A DNA stretch of 29,447 nucleotides from an uncultured Lachnospiraceae bacterium (GTDB taxonomy: Bacteria; Bacillota; Clostridia; Lachnospirales; Lachnospiraceae), in contig CAJJYZ010000030.1 of the NCBI GenBank assembly GCA_905197485.1, positions 1-29,447 on the forward strand. The letters run 5' to 3'. Position 1 is the first letter of the stretch. Each line of letters begins with the position of its first letter. The notes beneath the pieces were generated by a model. It was not told the DNA's origin. It saw only the letters and a list, made by a program, of their open reading frames with translations, and made no database searches. Positions 7,040 through 15,593 of the stretch are shown here, piece by piece. The position numbers and the translations under genes are program-made.

Positions 7040-8380
7040 TTATTTCTTTAATGCGCCTCTGAAAGCATCGCTTGCTTCTTTAAACTCTTTCTCGTACTGT
7101 TCCTGAGTCTTGTCTCCGGATACTAAAGAGTTTACAGGGTCAAAGAATGCTCCTCTTGTTGTAAGACCTTCTACCGGGTCAGTTGTTGCGAATGCATCCA
7201 ATACAGCAACTGCACCTGTGTCGTAGATTGTGTAGTAAGTCTGAGCATCGCCTTCTAATTTTTCAGACATTCCAGCGATTGGCTGAACTGCTCCACCTTC
7301 TGTTGCGAAGATTTCTGCTGCTTTATCTGAATATAAGAATGCGATAAATTCTTTACCAAGTTCCTGGTTCTTAGCTTCTTTTGGCATCCATGTCTGCTCG
7401 AAGAATGAGTAAGAAGCTCTCTCTCCGCCTTCTTTAATTGCAGGGAGCGCTGTGAATCCCCATTCAAATCCTTCTGCACGTGGTGCTTCTGCCATCTCGC
7501 CGATTACCCAGTTACCATTTGGCATGAAGAGTGCTTTGTTGTCTAATACTAACTGCTGGTTTTTCTGGAAGTTGTCATCGTTTGCATTAGCCGGTGTTGT
7601 TTTTTCTGTGTATGTAGCTAATTTTGCGATGATATCAAATACCTGTTTTGCTTCCGGTGTATCCCAGATTCCTTCTTCATACTGAAGAGCCTTTGTGAAG
7701 TTTTCTTCACCCATTGACTCATGGAGTAATGCGTAGAAGAATGCGTCAAAATATCCTGTTGTAGGGTATGTAAATAAAGCGATTCCTTCTGCTTTTGCTT
7801 TATCTCCTAATGCCCACATCTCATCCCAAGTTGTTGGAACTGTCCAGCCTTTTTCTTCAAACAAACCTTTGTTGTAGAATAAACCGCATGGACCATAGAA
7901 CATTGGCATTAAGTATGTTTTTCCATCTCCGTAAGGATTCGTAATTGTGTTCTCTGTAAATCCTGGAAGAATCTTCTCTCCTACCGTTACTTCTTCTCCA
8001 GGTACTTTCATCTCAAGAACATCTGTTAAATCTGCTAAGTTGTTGTCTCTGATGAATGTCTCTGTCATACCTGCTTCCGCACCAACTGCACGCATAACAA
8101 CGTCTGGATAGTTACCAGCCTTCATGTTCGGTGTAATCACGTCTTCCAAGTTCTTATCGATTGTAAGCTCTACTTTTACACCTTCATGGCTTTCTTCGAA
8201 TGCAGCAACTACTTTTTCCCACATTGCTTTTCCGTATGCTGTCTCTGCTACGGCAACTTTTACTGTTTTTCCGTCTTCTTTCTTGTCGCTGCCGCCTTCT
8301 TTGTCTTTAGAACCGCAAGCTGCAAGACTGAGTGTCATAACGCCTGCAAGTGCAAGACATACTAACTTTTTCATTTTCAT
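7040..8380 (-). CDS. extracellular sugar-binding lipoprotein of ABC importer
   Basis: This 446-residue protein has a lipoprotein signal peptide: MKMKKL, a hydrophobic core, then LSLAAC with the lipidated cysteine at residue 22. A charged Gly/Ser/Lys/Glu linker follows, then an SBP_bac_1-type fold (family 1 extracellular solute-binding protein). It would be anchored outside the membrane and deliver a sugar or oligosaccharide to the MalF/MalG-type permeases. The start is supported by GAGGAGG seven bases upstream; a second ATG two codons later is possible. It is the first gene of the operon, with its own promoter at 8430-8458. The ligand is not predictable from sequence alone. Confidence 0.93.
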   Translation of the reverse strand: MKMKKLVCLALAGVMTLSLAACGSKDKEGGSDKKEDGKTVKVAVAETAYGKAMWEKVVAAFEESHEGVKVELTIDKNLEDVITPNMKAGNYPDVVMRAVGAEAGMTETFIRDNNLADLTDVLEMKVPGEEVTVGEKILPGFTENTITNPYGDGKTYLMPMFYGPCGLFYNKGLFEEKGWTVPTTWDEMWALGDKAKAEGIALFTYPTTGYFDAFFYALLHESMGEENFTKALQYEEGIWDTPEAKQVFDIIAKLATYTEKTTPANANDDNFQKNQQLVLDNKALFMPNGNWVIGEMAEAPRAEGFEWGFTALPAIKEGGERASYSFFEQTWMPKEAKNQELGKEFIAFLYSDKAAEIFATEGGAVQPIAGMSEKLEGDAQTYYTIYDTGAVAVLDAFATTDPVEGLTTRGAFFDPVNSLVSGDKTQEQYEKEFKEASDAFRGALKK

Positions 8381-8429
8381 TTGGCTTCCTCCTCTTATTC
8401 TGGACGGCCTGTCCCTTTGTCATACTATG

Positions 8430-8458
8430 AGCATACTCCAACCTACTACTCTTTTCAA
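8430..8458 (-). promoter_or_regulatory. promoter of the sugar ABC operon
   Basis: On the minus strand TTGAAA (8453-8458) and TATGCT (8430-8435) are separated by 17 bp. Predicted initiation near 8423 gives a leader of about 43 nt containing GGACAGGCCGTCC, an imperfect palindrome. No good stem-and-T-tract terminator is visible between the gyrA stop (8518) and this promoter, so some readthrough from gyrA is possible. Confidence 0.6.
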
Positions 8459-8517
8459 GTGTTATTTTGCTCTATTTTTTAGATATATTGCGTTCAATAA
8501 CATTTTCAACAATATGA

Positions 8518-10995
8518 CTAATTCCCGGCCTCTTCTACTGCCTCTCCAGCCTCTTCCGTCTGCCGCACCTTCGCTATACTTGCGACTTTTTCGTCTTTGT
8601 GCAAATTGATTAATTTGACACCGGAAGTGATTCTTCCAAGCTTAGAAATACCGGCGCATTCCATGCGGATGATAATTCCCTCTGTGTTAATCATCATAAT
8701 CTCATCGTCATCATTGACCGCTTTCATTCCGACTACGTTTCCCGTCTTTTCTGTAATCTTATAGCATTTGACACCTTTACCGCCACGATTCTGTACCGTA
8801 AATTCGTTCATGTCTGTCAGCTTGCCCATTCCTTTTTCGGATGCAACAAGAAGATAATCTCCCTGGCAGCTCAACTGCATGCCAATCACTTCATCGCTAT
8901 CGCTCAGGTTCATGCCCCGCACACCCATGGAAGTTCTTCCTGTTGAACGAACGTCCGACTCTTTGAAACGGATACACTGTCCGTATTTTGTTACGAGAAG
9001 AATATCTTTCTGATTATCTGTCGTCTTCACCTCAATCAATTCGTCGTCTTCCCGAAGTGTAATGGCCGCAAGACCTGTCTTTCTCACATTGGCGTAATCT
9101 GTAATCGGCGTTTTCTTTACAAGGCCTTTCTTTGTCGCCATGAAGAGATATTCGCCTTCCACATACTCTTCCAGCGGAATGACTGCGGTAATCTTCTCCT
9201 CCGGCATGAGCTGCAGCAGGTTGATAATCGCAGTTCCCCTCGCTGTTCTTGACGCTTCCGGAATCTCATATGCCTTCATGCGGTATACTCTTCCCGTATT
9301 GGTAAAGAACATGACGTAATGATGCGTATTGGTCATAAAGAGTTCTTCGATATAGTCGTCTTCCAACGTCTGCATTCCTTTGACTCCCTTGCCTCCACGA
9401 TTCTGACTCTTAAATGTATCGACGGACATTCTCTTGATGTAGCCCATCTTTGTCATCGTGATAACAACCTCTTCCTGCGGAATCAGGTCTTCCATGGAGA
9501 TATCAAATTCATCAAAACCGATAGAAGTTCTTCTCTCATCACCGTATTTATCACAGATGACAAGAATCTCTTCTTTGATAACGCCAAGAAGAAGCTTCCT
9601 GTCTGCAAGAATGGCTTTTAACTCTCCGATTCTCTTCATCAGCTCCGCATACTCGTTCTCAAGCTTCTCACGTTCCAGACCGGTCAGTGCACGAAGTCTC
9701 ATATCAACGATTGCCTGTGCCTGTACTTCCGACAAACCGAATCGTTCCATCAATTCTTTCTTGGCTGCCTGCACATTTGCAGAACCACGAATGATTTTAA
9801 TGACTTCGTCAATGTTGTCGAGCGCAATGAGTAAGCCTTCCAAAATGTGTGCTCTCTCTTCTGCCTTATTCAGTTCGTATTTTGTTCTTCTTGTCACAAC
9901 CTCTTCCTGATGAAGCAGATAATACTTCAGCATTTCCAGGAGATTCATGACTCTTGGCTCATTGTTGACAAGGGCAAGCATAATGACGCCAAACGTATCC
10001 TGCATCTGGGTATGCTTATATAACTGATTCAGAATCACATTTGCATTGACATCCCGGCGAAGCTCGATACAGATTCTCATTCCTTCGCGATTGGACTGGT
10101 CGCTCAAGTCAGTGATTCCGTCAATCTTCTTGTCGCGTACCAACTCTGCAATCTTCTCAATCAGTCTTGCCTTATTCACCATGTACGGAAGTTCTGTCAC
10201 TACAATCCTGCTCTTTCCGTTTGCCATCGGCTCGATATCGGTCACAGCGCGCACACGAATTTTTCCGCGTCCTGTCCGATAAGCCTCTTCGATTCCTCTT
10301 GTTCCGAGAATCATAGCCCCTGTCGGGAAATCCGGACCTTTCACAATCTGGAGAATCTCCTCGATTGTCGTCTCCCCGTTCTCTTCTATCTGGTCATCGA
10401 TGATTTTGACAACCGCATGAATTACTTCTTTCAAGTTATGCGGCGGAATGTTTGTCGCCATGCCGACAGCGATACCGGAAGTTCCGTTCACAAGAAGATT
10501 CGGGAATCTTGCCGGAAGTACGGCAGGCTCCTTCTCCGTCTCGTCAAAGTTTGGTGTAAAATCTACCGTATCTTTCCCGATGTCAGCGGTAAGCTCCATG
10601 GAAATTTTGCTCATGCGCGCCTCTGTGTAACGCATGGCAGCGGCGCCGTCTCCATCTACGGAACCAAAGTTTCCATGACCGTCTACGAGCGGGTATCTTG
10701 TAGACCATTCCTGCGCCATATTTACGAGAGCCCCGTAAATAGAGCTGTCTCCATGCGGATGATATTTACCCATCGTATCACCGACGATACGCGCGCATTT
10801 ACGATGCGGCTTGTCAGGTCCGTTATTCAATTCAATCATGGAGTAGAGAATCCTACGCTGCACCGGCTTCAATCCATCCCTTACATCCGGGAGGGCGCGG
10901 GAAGCGATAACGCTCATCGCATAATCGATATACGATTTTTCCATCGTCTTCTTTAAGTCCACTTCATGGACTTTGTCAAAAATATTGTCTTCCAT
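8518..10995 (-). CDS. gyrA: DNA gyrase subunit A
   Basis: This 825-residue GyrA is the breakage-reunion subunit of the A2B2 gyrase that introduces negative supercoils. The catalytic tyrosine is Y123 in AAMRYTEARMS. The quinolone-resistance region HPHGDSSIYGALVNMAQ runs from residue 79: S84 aligns with E. coli S83, while G88 replaces the acidic residue at E. coli D87. The GyrA-box in the C-terminal beta-pinwheel is seen as QNRGGKG (near residue 545), and a second related QNRGGKG occurs near residue 745. It lies 13 nt after gyrB, the last gene of the dnaN-S4-recF-gyrB-gyrA series. An acidic tail ends EEAGEAVEEAGN. Confidence 0.98.
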   Translation of the reverse strand: MEDNIFDKVHEVDLKKTMEKSYIDYAMSVIASRALPDVRDGLKPVQRRILYSMIELNNGPDKPHRKCARIVGDTMGKYHPHGDSSIYGALVNMAQEWSTRYPLVDGHGNFGSVDGDGAAAMRYTEARMSKISMELTADIGKDTVDFTPNFDETEKEPAVLPARFPNLLVNGTSGIAVGMATNIPPHNLKEVIHAVVKIIDDQIEENGETTIEEILQIVKGPDFPTGAMILGTRGIEEAYRTGRGKIRVRAVTDIEPMANGKSRIVVTELPYMVNKARLIEKIAELVRDKKIDGITDLSDQSNREGMRICIELRRDVNANVILNQLYKHTQMQDTFGVIMLALVNNEPRVMNLLEMLKYYLLHQEEVVTRRTKYELNKAEERAHILEGLLIALDNIDEVIKIIRGSANVQAAKKELMERFGLSEVQAQAIVDMRLRALTGLEREKLENEYAELMKRIGELKAILADRKLLLGVIKEEILVICDKYGDERRTSIGFDEFDISMEDLIPQEEVVITMTKMGYIKRMSVDTFKSQNRGGKGVKGMQTLEDDYIEELFMTNTHHYVMFFTNTGRVYRMKAYEIPEASRTARGTAIINLLQLMPEEKITAVIPLEEYVEGEYLFMATKKGLVKKTPITDYANVRKTGLAAITLREDDELIEVKTTDNQKDILLVTKYGQCIRFKESDVRSTGRTSMGVRGMNLSDSDEVIGMQLSCQGDYLLVASEKGMGKLTDMNEFTVQNRGGKGVKCYKITEKTGNVVGMKAVNDDDEIMMINTEGIIIRMECAGISKLGRITSGVKLINLHKDEKVASIAKVRQTEEAGEAVEEAGN

Positions 10996-11008
10996 TTTTT
11001 ACTCCCTC

Positions 11009-12949
11009 CTAAATGTCCAGATTCTGTACATATTTTGCATTTTCTTCGATAAATTCACGTCTCGGTTCTACCTTATCTCCCATCAAGGTTGTGAAAGTAA
11101 GGTCAAGTTCCGAGGAAGTCTCCTCATCCATTGTCACACGAAGAAGTACGCGGTGTTCCGGGTCCATTGTCGTCTCCCAGAGCTGGTCTGCATCCATCTC
11201 TCCAAGACCTTTATATCGCTGAATCTTGTTATTCCCATCACGACCAACTTCTCTGAGAATGGCATCCAGTTCTTCGTCGCTGTATGCATACCATACCTTC
11301 TTGTTCTTCTCCAGCTTATAGAGAGGCGGCTGCGCCAAATATACATAGCCCTCCTTGATGAGTTCCGGCATGAAACGATACAGGAAAGTCAATAGCAGCG
11401 TACTGATATGCGCGCCGTCTACATCGGCATCGGTCATGATAATAATCTTGTGATATCTCAATTTTGAAATGTCGAAATCATCGTGGATACCCGTACCAAA
11501 CGCTGTAATCATGGCTTTAATCTCATTGTTTGCATAGATTTTATCCAGTCTTGCCTTCTCTACGTTGAGAATCTTGCCTCGAAGCGGCAAAATGGCCTGG
11601 GTTGCCCGGTCTCTCGCCGTCTTGGCAGAACCGCCGGCAGAATCTCCCTCTACGATGTAAATCTCACAATTCGCAGGGTCTTTATCCGAACAGTCTGCCA
11701 GTTTTCCAGGAAGAGACATACCTTCAAGCGCTGACTTTCTTCTCGTCAAATCTCTTGCTTTTCTCGCAGCTTCCCTTGCACGCTGTGCCATAACCGACTT
11801 CTCTACTGTCAGTTTTGCAACCGAAGGATTCTGCTCCAGGAAAATCTCAAGCTGATTGCTGACGATGTTATCGACGGCTCCCCTTGCCTCACTGTTTCCG
11901 AGTTTCTGTTTCGTCTGTCCTTCGAACTGCGGGTCTTCGATTTTCACACTGATGATGGCAGTCAAACCTTCACGAATGTCTTCACCGGATAAATTCGGCT
12001 CATTATCCTTGAGCAATTTATTCTTTCTCGCATAATCGTTGAATGTTTTTGTCAGGGCATTACGGAATCCCACGACATGAGTTCCTCCTTCCGGAGTCGT
12101 AATGTTATTGACAAATCCATACGTATTATCACTGTAAGAATCGTTGTGCTGCATGGCAACTTCTACGATAACCCCGTCTTTCTCACCTTCACAGTAAATG
12201 ATAGACTCATATAACGGCGTTTTACTCTTGTTCAAATACTGGACAAATTCCTTGATTCCACCTTCATAGTGGAACGTCTTTTCGATTCTCTCTTCCGGAC
12301 GTTCATCAGACAGAACAATCTTAAGCCCCTTTGTCAAGAATGCCATCTCTCTTAGACGCTGTTTCAATACATCATAGTCAAACACCGTCTCTTCGAAAAT
12401 CTCGTCATCCGGAAGAAACGTAACCTTTGTACCGGATTTTCCAGGCTCACAAGTATCTACGATATCCAGCTTATAGCACACTTTTCCTCTCTCATAGCGC
12501 TGTTTATATACTTTGCCTTCTTTGTAAATTTCAACCTCCAGCCATGTGGAAAGCGCATTCACTACAGAAGCTCCTACCCCATGAAGTCCGCCGGATACTT
12601 TGTAGCCTCCGCCGCCGAATTTTCCGCCGGCATGAAGGACTGTAAATACAACTTCTACCGCTGGAAGCCCTGTCTTATGGTTGATGCCTACCGGAATACC
12701 ACGTCCATTATCGATAACCGTAATGGAATTATCCGGATTGATGGATACATAAATCGTATCACAATAACCTGCAAGCGCTTCATCCACCGCATTGTCAACG
12801 ATTTCATAAACGAGGTGATGAAGACCCCTTGATGATGTACTGCCAATATACATTCCCGGTCTTTTTCTAACCGCTTCCAGACCTTCCAGTATTTGGATTT
12901 GGTCAGCGCCGTATTCTGCATTCACTTCTGTATTCACTTCTGTACTCAT
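11009..12949 (-). CDS. gyrB: DNA gyrase subunit B
   Basis: This 646-residue protein is the ATPase subunit of gyrase. The GHKL ATPase domain shows E49 and N53 (YEIVDNAVDEA), D80 with GRG (82-84) and the GGLHGVG loop (120-126). The transducer has the QTK loop (345-347). The TOPRIM domain shows EGDSAGGSAK (434-443) and DADVDG (507-512). The C-terminal signature RYKGLGEM is also present. The start has GGAGG nearby, and the stop is 13 nt before gyrA. The N-terminus carries a short duplication (TEVN TEVN) caused by a 12-bp tandem repeat. Confidence 0.98.
   Translation of the reverse strand: MSTEVNTEVNAEYGADQIQILEGLEAVRKRPGMYIGSTSSRGLHHLVYEIVDNAVDEALAGYCDTIYVSINPDNSITVIDNGRGIPVGINHKTGLPAVEVVFTVLHAGGKFGGGGYKVSGGLHGVGASVVNALSTWLEVEIYKEGKVYKQRYERGKVCYKLDIVDTCEPGKSGTKVTFLPDDEIFEETVFDYDVLKQRLREMAFLTKGLKIVLSDERPEERIEKTFHYEGGIKEFVQYLNKSKTPLYESIIYCEGEKDGVIVEVAMQHNDSYSDNTYGFVNNITTPEGGTHVVGFRNALTKTFNDYARKNKLLKDNEPNLSGEDIREGLTAIISVKIEDPQFEGQTKQKLGNSEARGAVDNIVSNQLEIFLEQNPSVAKLTVEKSVMAQRAREAARKARDLTRRKSALEGMSLPGKLADCSDKDPANCEIYIVEGDSAGGSAKTARDRATQAILPLRGKILNVEKARLDKIYANNEIKAMITAFGTGIHDDFDISKLRYHKIIIMTDADVDGAHISTLLLTFLYRFMPELIKEGYVYLAQPPLYKLEKNKKVWYAYSDEELDAILREVGRDGNNKIQRYKGLGEMDADQLWETTMDPEHRVLLRVTMDEETSSELDLTFTTLMGDKVEPRREFIEENAKYVQNLDI
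12920..12943. repeat. 12-bp tandem duplication at gyrB codons 3-10
   Basis: ATTCACTTCTGT occurs twice in a row (12920-12931 and 12932-12943). On the coding strand this doubles Thr-Glu-Val-Asn at the gyrB N-terminus, ahead of the conserved ATPase domain, and keeps the frame. It may be polymorphic in copy number between strains. Confidence 0.9.
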
Positions 12950-12959
12950 ATGAATCCTC

Positions 12960-14045
12960 CTAATTTTCCTTGTTTACGTGTCCGTTGTTTACATAAAATA
13001 CTTTATTCACCGCGAATCGACGGTTCACAAAATCATCGACTCCCGTACATGTTACAATTGTCTGAATATTCCCAATTGTGTCCAAAAGGGCATGTTGCCT
13101 GTTTTTATCCAATTCGGATAATACGTCATCTAACAGCAAAACCGGCTCGTCTTTTATGAGCTTCTTCACAAGTTCAATCTCGGAAAGCTTCAGCGATAAT
13201 GCCGCAGTTCTTTGCTGCCCTTGAGAACCGAATTTGCGGATATCCAAGTCTCCCACTCTAAAACATATATCGTCACGATGCGGTCCTACGGACGTACTCT
13301 TCATCCGAATATCCCGCTCTCGGTTCTTCTCGATGACGTCCAACAGGTCTGCATCTCCATTGCTCTTCTCATAAGACAGAGACAAGCGCTCTTTCCCGCC
13401 TGTCAGTCCCTCATGTACCGACGCAATCATTTCATTCAGTCTGTCAAGAAAGATTTCGCGCCGCTCTATCACTCGTCTCCCATATTCCGCAAGCTGCATA
13501 TCCCATACTTCCAGCGTCGGCAGTAAATCCTCCCGATTATAGATATCTTTCAAAAGCCGGTTCCGCTGATTGATAATCCGGTTATAATTCGCCAGGTCGT
13601 TCAAGTACAGTTTATCAAGCTGCGCCAGTTCCAAATCCACGAACCTACGCCTCTCGGACGGTCCGTTTTTTATAATATTCAAATCTTCCGGCGAAAAAAA
13701 CACCAGATGAATGACTCCGAACAACTCGCTGGCCTTTCGAATCGGCATCTTGTTGATTGCGATTCCCTTCGGACTGTTTTTCTTTAAATGCATATCAATC
13801 TTGAATTCCACATGATTTTTCTCAATGACGGTCTCAATATGAGCTTCATCATGTCCAAACTGAATCATATCCCTGTCTTTTGTTCCCCTGTGTGACTTCG
13901 TTGTTCCGGAAAGATAGATTGCTTCCAGAATATTCGTCTTTCCCTGTGCGTTGTCGCCGTAAAAAATGTTGGTTGCATCATCAAAATCAAGACTTAACAA
14001 ATCATAATTTCTGAAATTCTTTAGCTTTAAAGATTTAATTATCAT
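12960..14045 (-). CDS. recF: recombination mediator RecF
   Basis: This 361-residue SMC-like ATPase works with RecO and RecR to load RecA at single-strand gaps. Walker A is GDNAQGKTN (30-38), the ABC-type signature is GSQGQQRT (273-280) and Walker B is LLLDDVLSELD (303-313). The length is normal for the family. The start at 14045 lies 11 nt after the S4-domain gene, with only a weak ribosome site (TTGGTG), so it may depend on coupling with the upstream genes. It is 10 nt before gyrB in the conserved origin operon. Confidence 0.97.
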   Translation of the reverse strand: MIIKSLKLKNFRNYDLLSLDFDDATNIFYGDNAQGKTNILEAIYLSGTTKSHRGTKDRDMIQFGHDEAHIETVIEKNHVEFKIDMHLKKNSPKGIAINKMPIRKASELFGVIHLVFFSPEDLNIIKNGPSERRRFVDLELAQLDKLYLNDLANYNRIINQRNRLLKDIYNREDLLPTLEVWDMQLAEYGRRVIERREIFLDRLNEMIASVHEGLTGGKERLSLSYEKSNGDADLLDVIEKNRERDIRMKSTSVGPHRDDICFRVGDLDIRKFGSQGQQRTAALSLKLSEIELVKKLIKDEPVLLLDDVLSELDKNRQHALLDTIGNIQTIVTCTGVDDFVNRRFAVNKVFYVNNGHVNKEN

Positions 14046-14056
14046 ACATGCACCAA

Positions 14057-14266
14057 CTATTCTTCGATTCTGATTTCTTCTCCGTCAAATGTAACGACGT
14101 CTCCGCCGTATAATTTTCTTCCGCGTCTTGTATCAATCTCTCCGTTGACTTTTACAAGCCCGTCCTGAATCACTTCTTTCGCCTCGACGCCGGACTCCAC
14201 AAGCCCAGCCGCTTTCAAGGCCTGCCCTAATTTAATAAATTCTTCTCTTAACTTAATTTTTTCCAT
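14057..14266 (-). CDS. S4-domain RNA-binding protein (YaaA/RlbA type)
   Basis: This 69-residue protein is one S4 domain. It starts MEKIKLREEFIKLGQALKAA, carries the RNA-binding core SGVEAKEVIQDGLVKVNGE (about residues 25-43) and then the basic R-R-G-R-K turn. The gene is conserved between dnaN and recF in Firmicutes, where it is called yaaA or rlbA and is linked to ribosome assembly. Its start is 2 nt after the dnaN stop, so its ribosome site lies inside the dnaN end and translation is likely coupled. Confidence 0.92.
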   Translation of the reverse strand: MEKIKLREEFIKLGQALKAAGLVESGVEAKEVIQDGLVKVNGEIDTRRGRKLYGGDVVTFDGEEIRIEE

Positions 14267-14268
14267 GT

Positions 14269-15378
14269 CTACACCACCGCGTTAAAATTTACCGGTAAAA
14301 TCAGGTAAATATAACTTTCCTTTTCATCTCTGATAAAACAAGGCGCTTTCGCGTTTGTCAAGTAAATATCAATTTCTTCATCGTCAATGACACGAAGCGC
14401 ATCAATCAAGAATTTCGGATTGAAGCCAATAAGCAAATCTTTTCCTTCCTTCGTGATGAAAATTTCTTCATTCATAGAACCAAGCTGGGACTGTATTTTT
14501 AACTCCATAGAACCATCCCCGATATGGATGATAATCGGTTTCTTATCGCCTTCTTTGACAAGAAGCGTCGCTCTGTCGATACAGCTTAACATTTCTTTCT
14601 TGTTGATGGTAACTTTTGTCTCATAGTCGCTGGACAACATCTGGTCGATTCTGAAATATTCTCCTTCAATCAGTCTTGATACGACGACTGTCTGGTCAAA
14701 TTCAAATACAATGTGATTTGACGTGAAATAAATACAAACCTTGCTTTCCGCCTCTCCCGATAAAATCTTGCTTACTTCAATCAATGTCTTTCCAGGAACA
14801 ATTACCTTCTTGTTCTCGTAAGCAGAAGAGAGCTCAACCTTGCGGATGGAAATGCGGTGTCCGTCCAGGGCGACCAATTTTAGAATATTTTCATTGATTT
14901 CAAACAATTCTCCTGTCATCAGCTTGTTACTATCATGGTCCGATATTGTAAAAATCGTCTGACGTATTATTTCTTTTAGTGTAAACTGCGAAAGTTCCAC
15001 TGGATTTTCTTTTTCGATGTAAGGGAGATAAGAAAATTCTTCTCCTGATTTTCCTGAAATATTAAATTTTGCTTTTTCACATGTAATCAAAGTCTGTAAA
15101 TTTGCCTGTGTTTCAATGACAACCTCATTATCCGGAAGCTTTCGAACAATTTCAGAAAAGATTTTTGCGTCAATAGCAATCAATCCTTTTTCACGAATCT
15201 CTCCGGGAACTACAGTTTCGATTCCAAGTTCCATGTCGTTTGCTGTGAACTTGATAATATTAGTTGTTGCGTCAATCAAAATACATTCCAGGATAGGCAT
15301 TGTTGTTTTTGAAGGTACTGCTTTGGAAACAATGCTGACTCCTTTTACTAAGTCTGATTTGTTGCAGATGATTTTCAT
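14269..15378 (-). CDS. dnaN: DNA polymerase III beta sliding clamp
   Basis: This 369-residue beta clamp has three consecutive clamp domains of about 120 residues each and ends ILPVNFNAVV, close to the family's ILPVR ending. It forms the ring that tethers the replicative polymerase. AAGGAG lies ten bases before the ATG. The gene follows the origin module in the dnaA-dnaN gap and a dnaA terminator, so it probably has its own promoter. TATAAT at 15440-15445 (minus strand) is a candidate -10, but no convincing -35 goes with it. Confidence 0.97.
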   Translation of the reverse strand: MKIICNKSDLVKGVSIVSKAVPSKTTMPILECILIDATTNIIKFTANDMELGIETVVPGEIREKGLIAIDAKIFSEIVRKLPDNEVVIETQANLQTLITCEKAKFNISGKSGEEFSYLPYIEKENPVELSQFTLKEIIRQTIFTISDHDSNKLMTGELFEINENILKLVALDGHRISIRKVELSSAYENKKVIVPGKTLIEVSKILSGEAESKVCIYFTSNHIVFEFDQTVVVSRLIEGEYFRIDQMLSSDYETKVTINKKEMLSCIDRATLLVKEGDKKPIIIHIGDGSMELKIQSQLGSMNEEIFITKEGKDLLIGFNPKFLIDALRVIDDEEIDIYLTNAKAPCFIRDEKESYIYLILPVNFNAVV

Positions 15379-15426
15379 ATAGTCTTAACTCCTTTCGAAC
15401 CAGTTCATAGTGCTAAAGTTATGCGC

Positions 15427-15492
15427 GTTTTGAATAAATATTATAAAAGTTATCCGCCGTAGTAGCCGTAGGGGCTGTGGATAAGTGGATAA
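15427..15492 (-). promoter_or_regulatory. putative basal unwinding system: DnaA boxes, GC spacer, DnaA-trios, AT tract
   Basis: Read on the minus strand, two DnaA boxes overlap by one base (15492-15476). They are followed by GCCCC (15475-15471) and then triplets CTA-CGG-CTA-CTA-CGG from 15471, three of which match the 3'-GAT-5' DnaA-trio read on the opposite strand. An AT-rich tract follows (15450-15427). The order equals that described for Bacillus subtilis (boxes, GC cluster, trios, unwinding element). The two CGG triplets are off consensus. Confidence 0.6.
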
Positions 15493-15497
15493 GTCCA

Positions 15498-15523
15498 AAA
15501 AAGCCCATACTTACGGGCTTTTT
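15498..15523 (-). terminator. terminator of dnaA, inside the origin
   Basis: On the minus strand AAAAAGCCC, an 8-nt loop and GGGCTTTTTT form a stem-loop with a T-run, about 70 nt after the dnaA stop. The plus-strand reading is nearly symmetrical (GGGCTTTTTC), so it may work in both directions. It stops dnaA transcripts just before the overlapping DnaA boxes and the AT-rich tract. Confidence 0.85.
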
Positions 15524-15593
15524 CGCTTTGGATAAGTATGTTCATAACTATGTTATAAATTGTGAAAAAACGTCCCCCTATTTGGGATAACTT

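Larger units (their letters stand above)
15379..15593 (-). other. oriC part 2: dnaA-dnaN intergenic origin module
   Basis: This 215-bp gap holds the likely unwinding site. DnaA boxes on the minus strand are TTATCCCAA (15590-15582), TTATCCAAA (15535-15527), TTATCCACT (15492-15484) and a perfect TTATCCACA (15484-15476). One more, TTATCCGCC, is on the plus strand (15450-15458). An AT-rich tract with TATAAT lies at 15427-15450. The dnaA terminator (15498-15523) lies between the box groups. Confidence 0.8.

Noticed and set aside
8459..8517. Terminator after gyrA
   Set aside because: Only a 6-bp ATATTG/CAATAT pairing with a long loop and a broken T-run is seen; too weak to call.
9458..9910. 150-codon open frame on the plus strand inside gyrA
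   Set aside because: It is antisense to a fully conserved gyrA, has no ribosome site, and its serine-rich low-complexity product is typical of the complement of coding DNA.
10417..10956. 179-codon plus-strand open frame inside gyrA
   Set aside because: It overlaps the conserved GyrA catalytic region in antisense and resembles no known protein.
14715..14730. parS-like sequence GATTTGACGTGAAATA in dnaN
   Set aside because: Four mismatches to TGTTTCACGTGAAACA and no symmetry; lies in conserved coding DNA.
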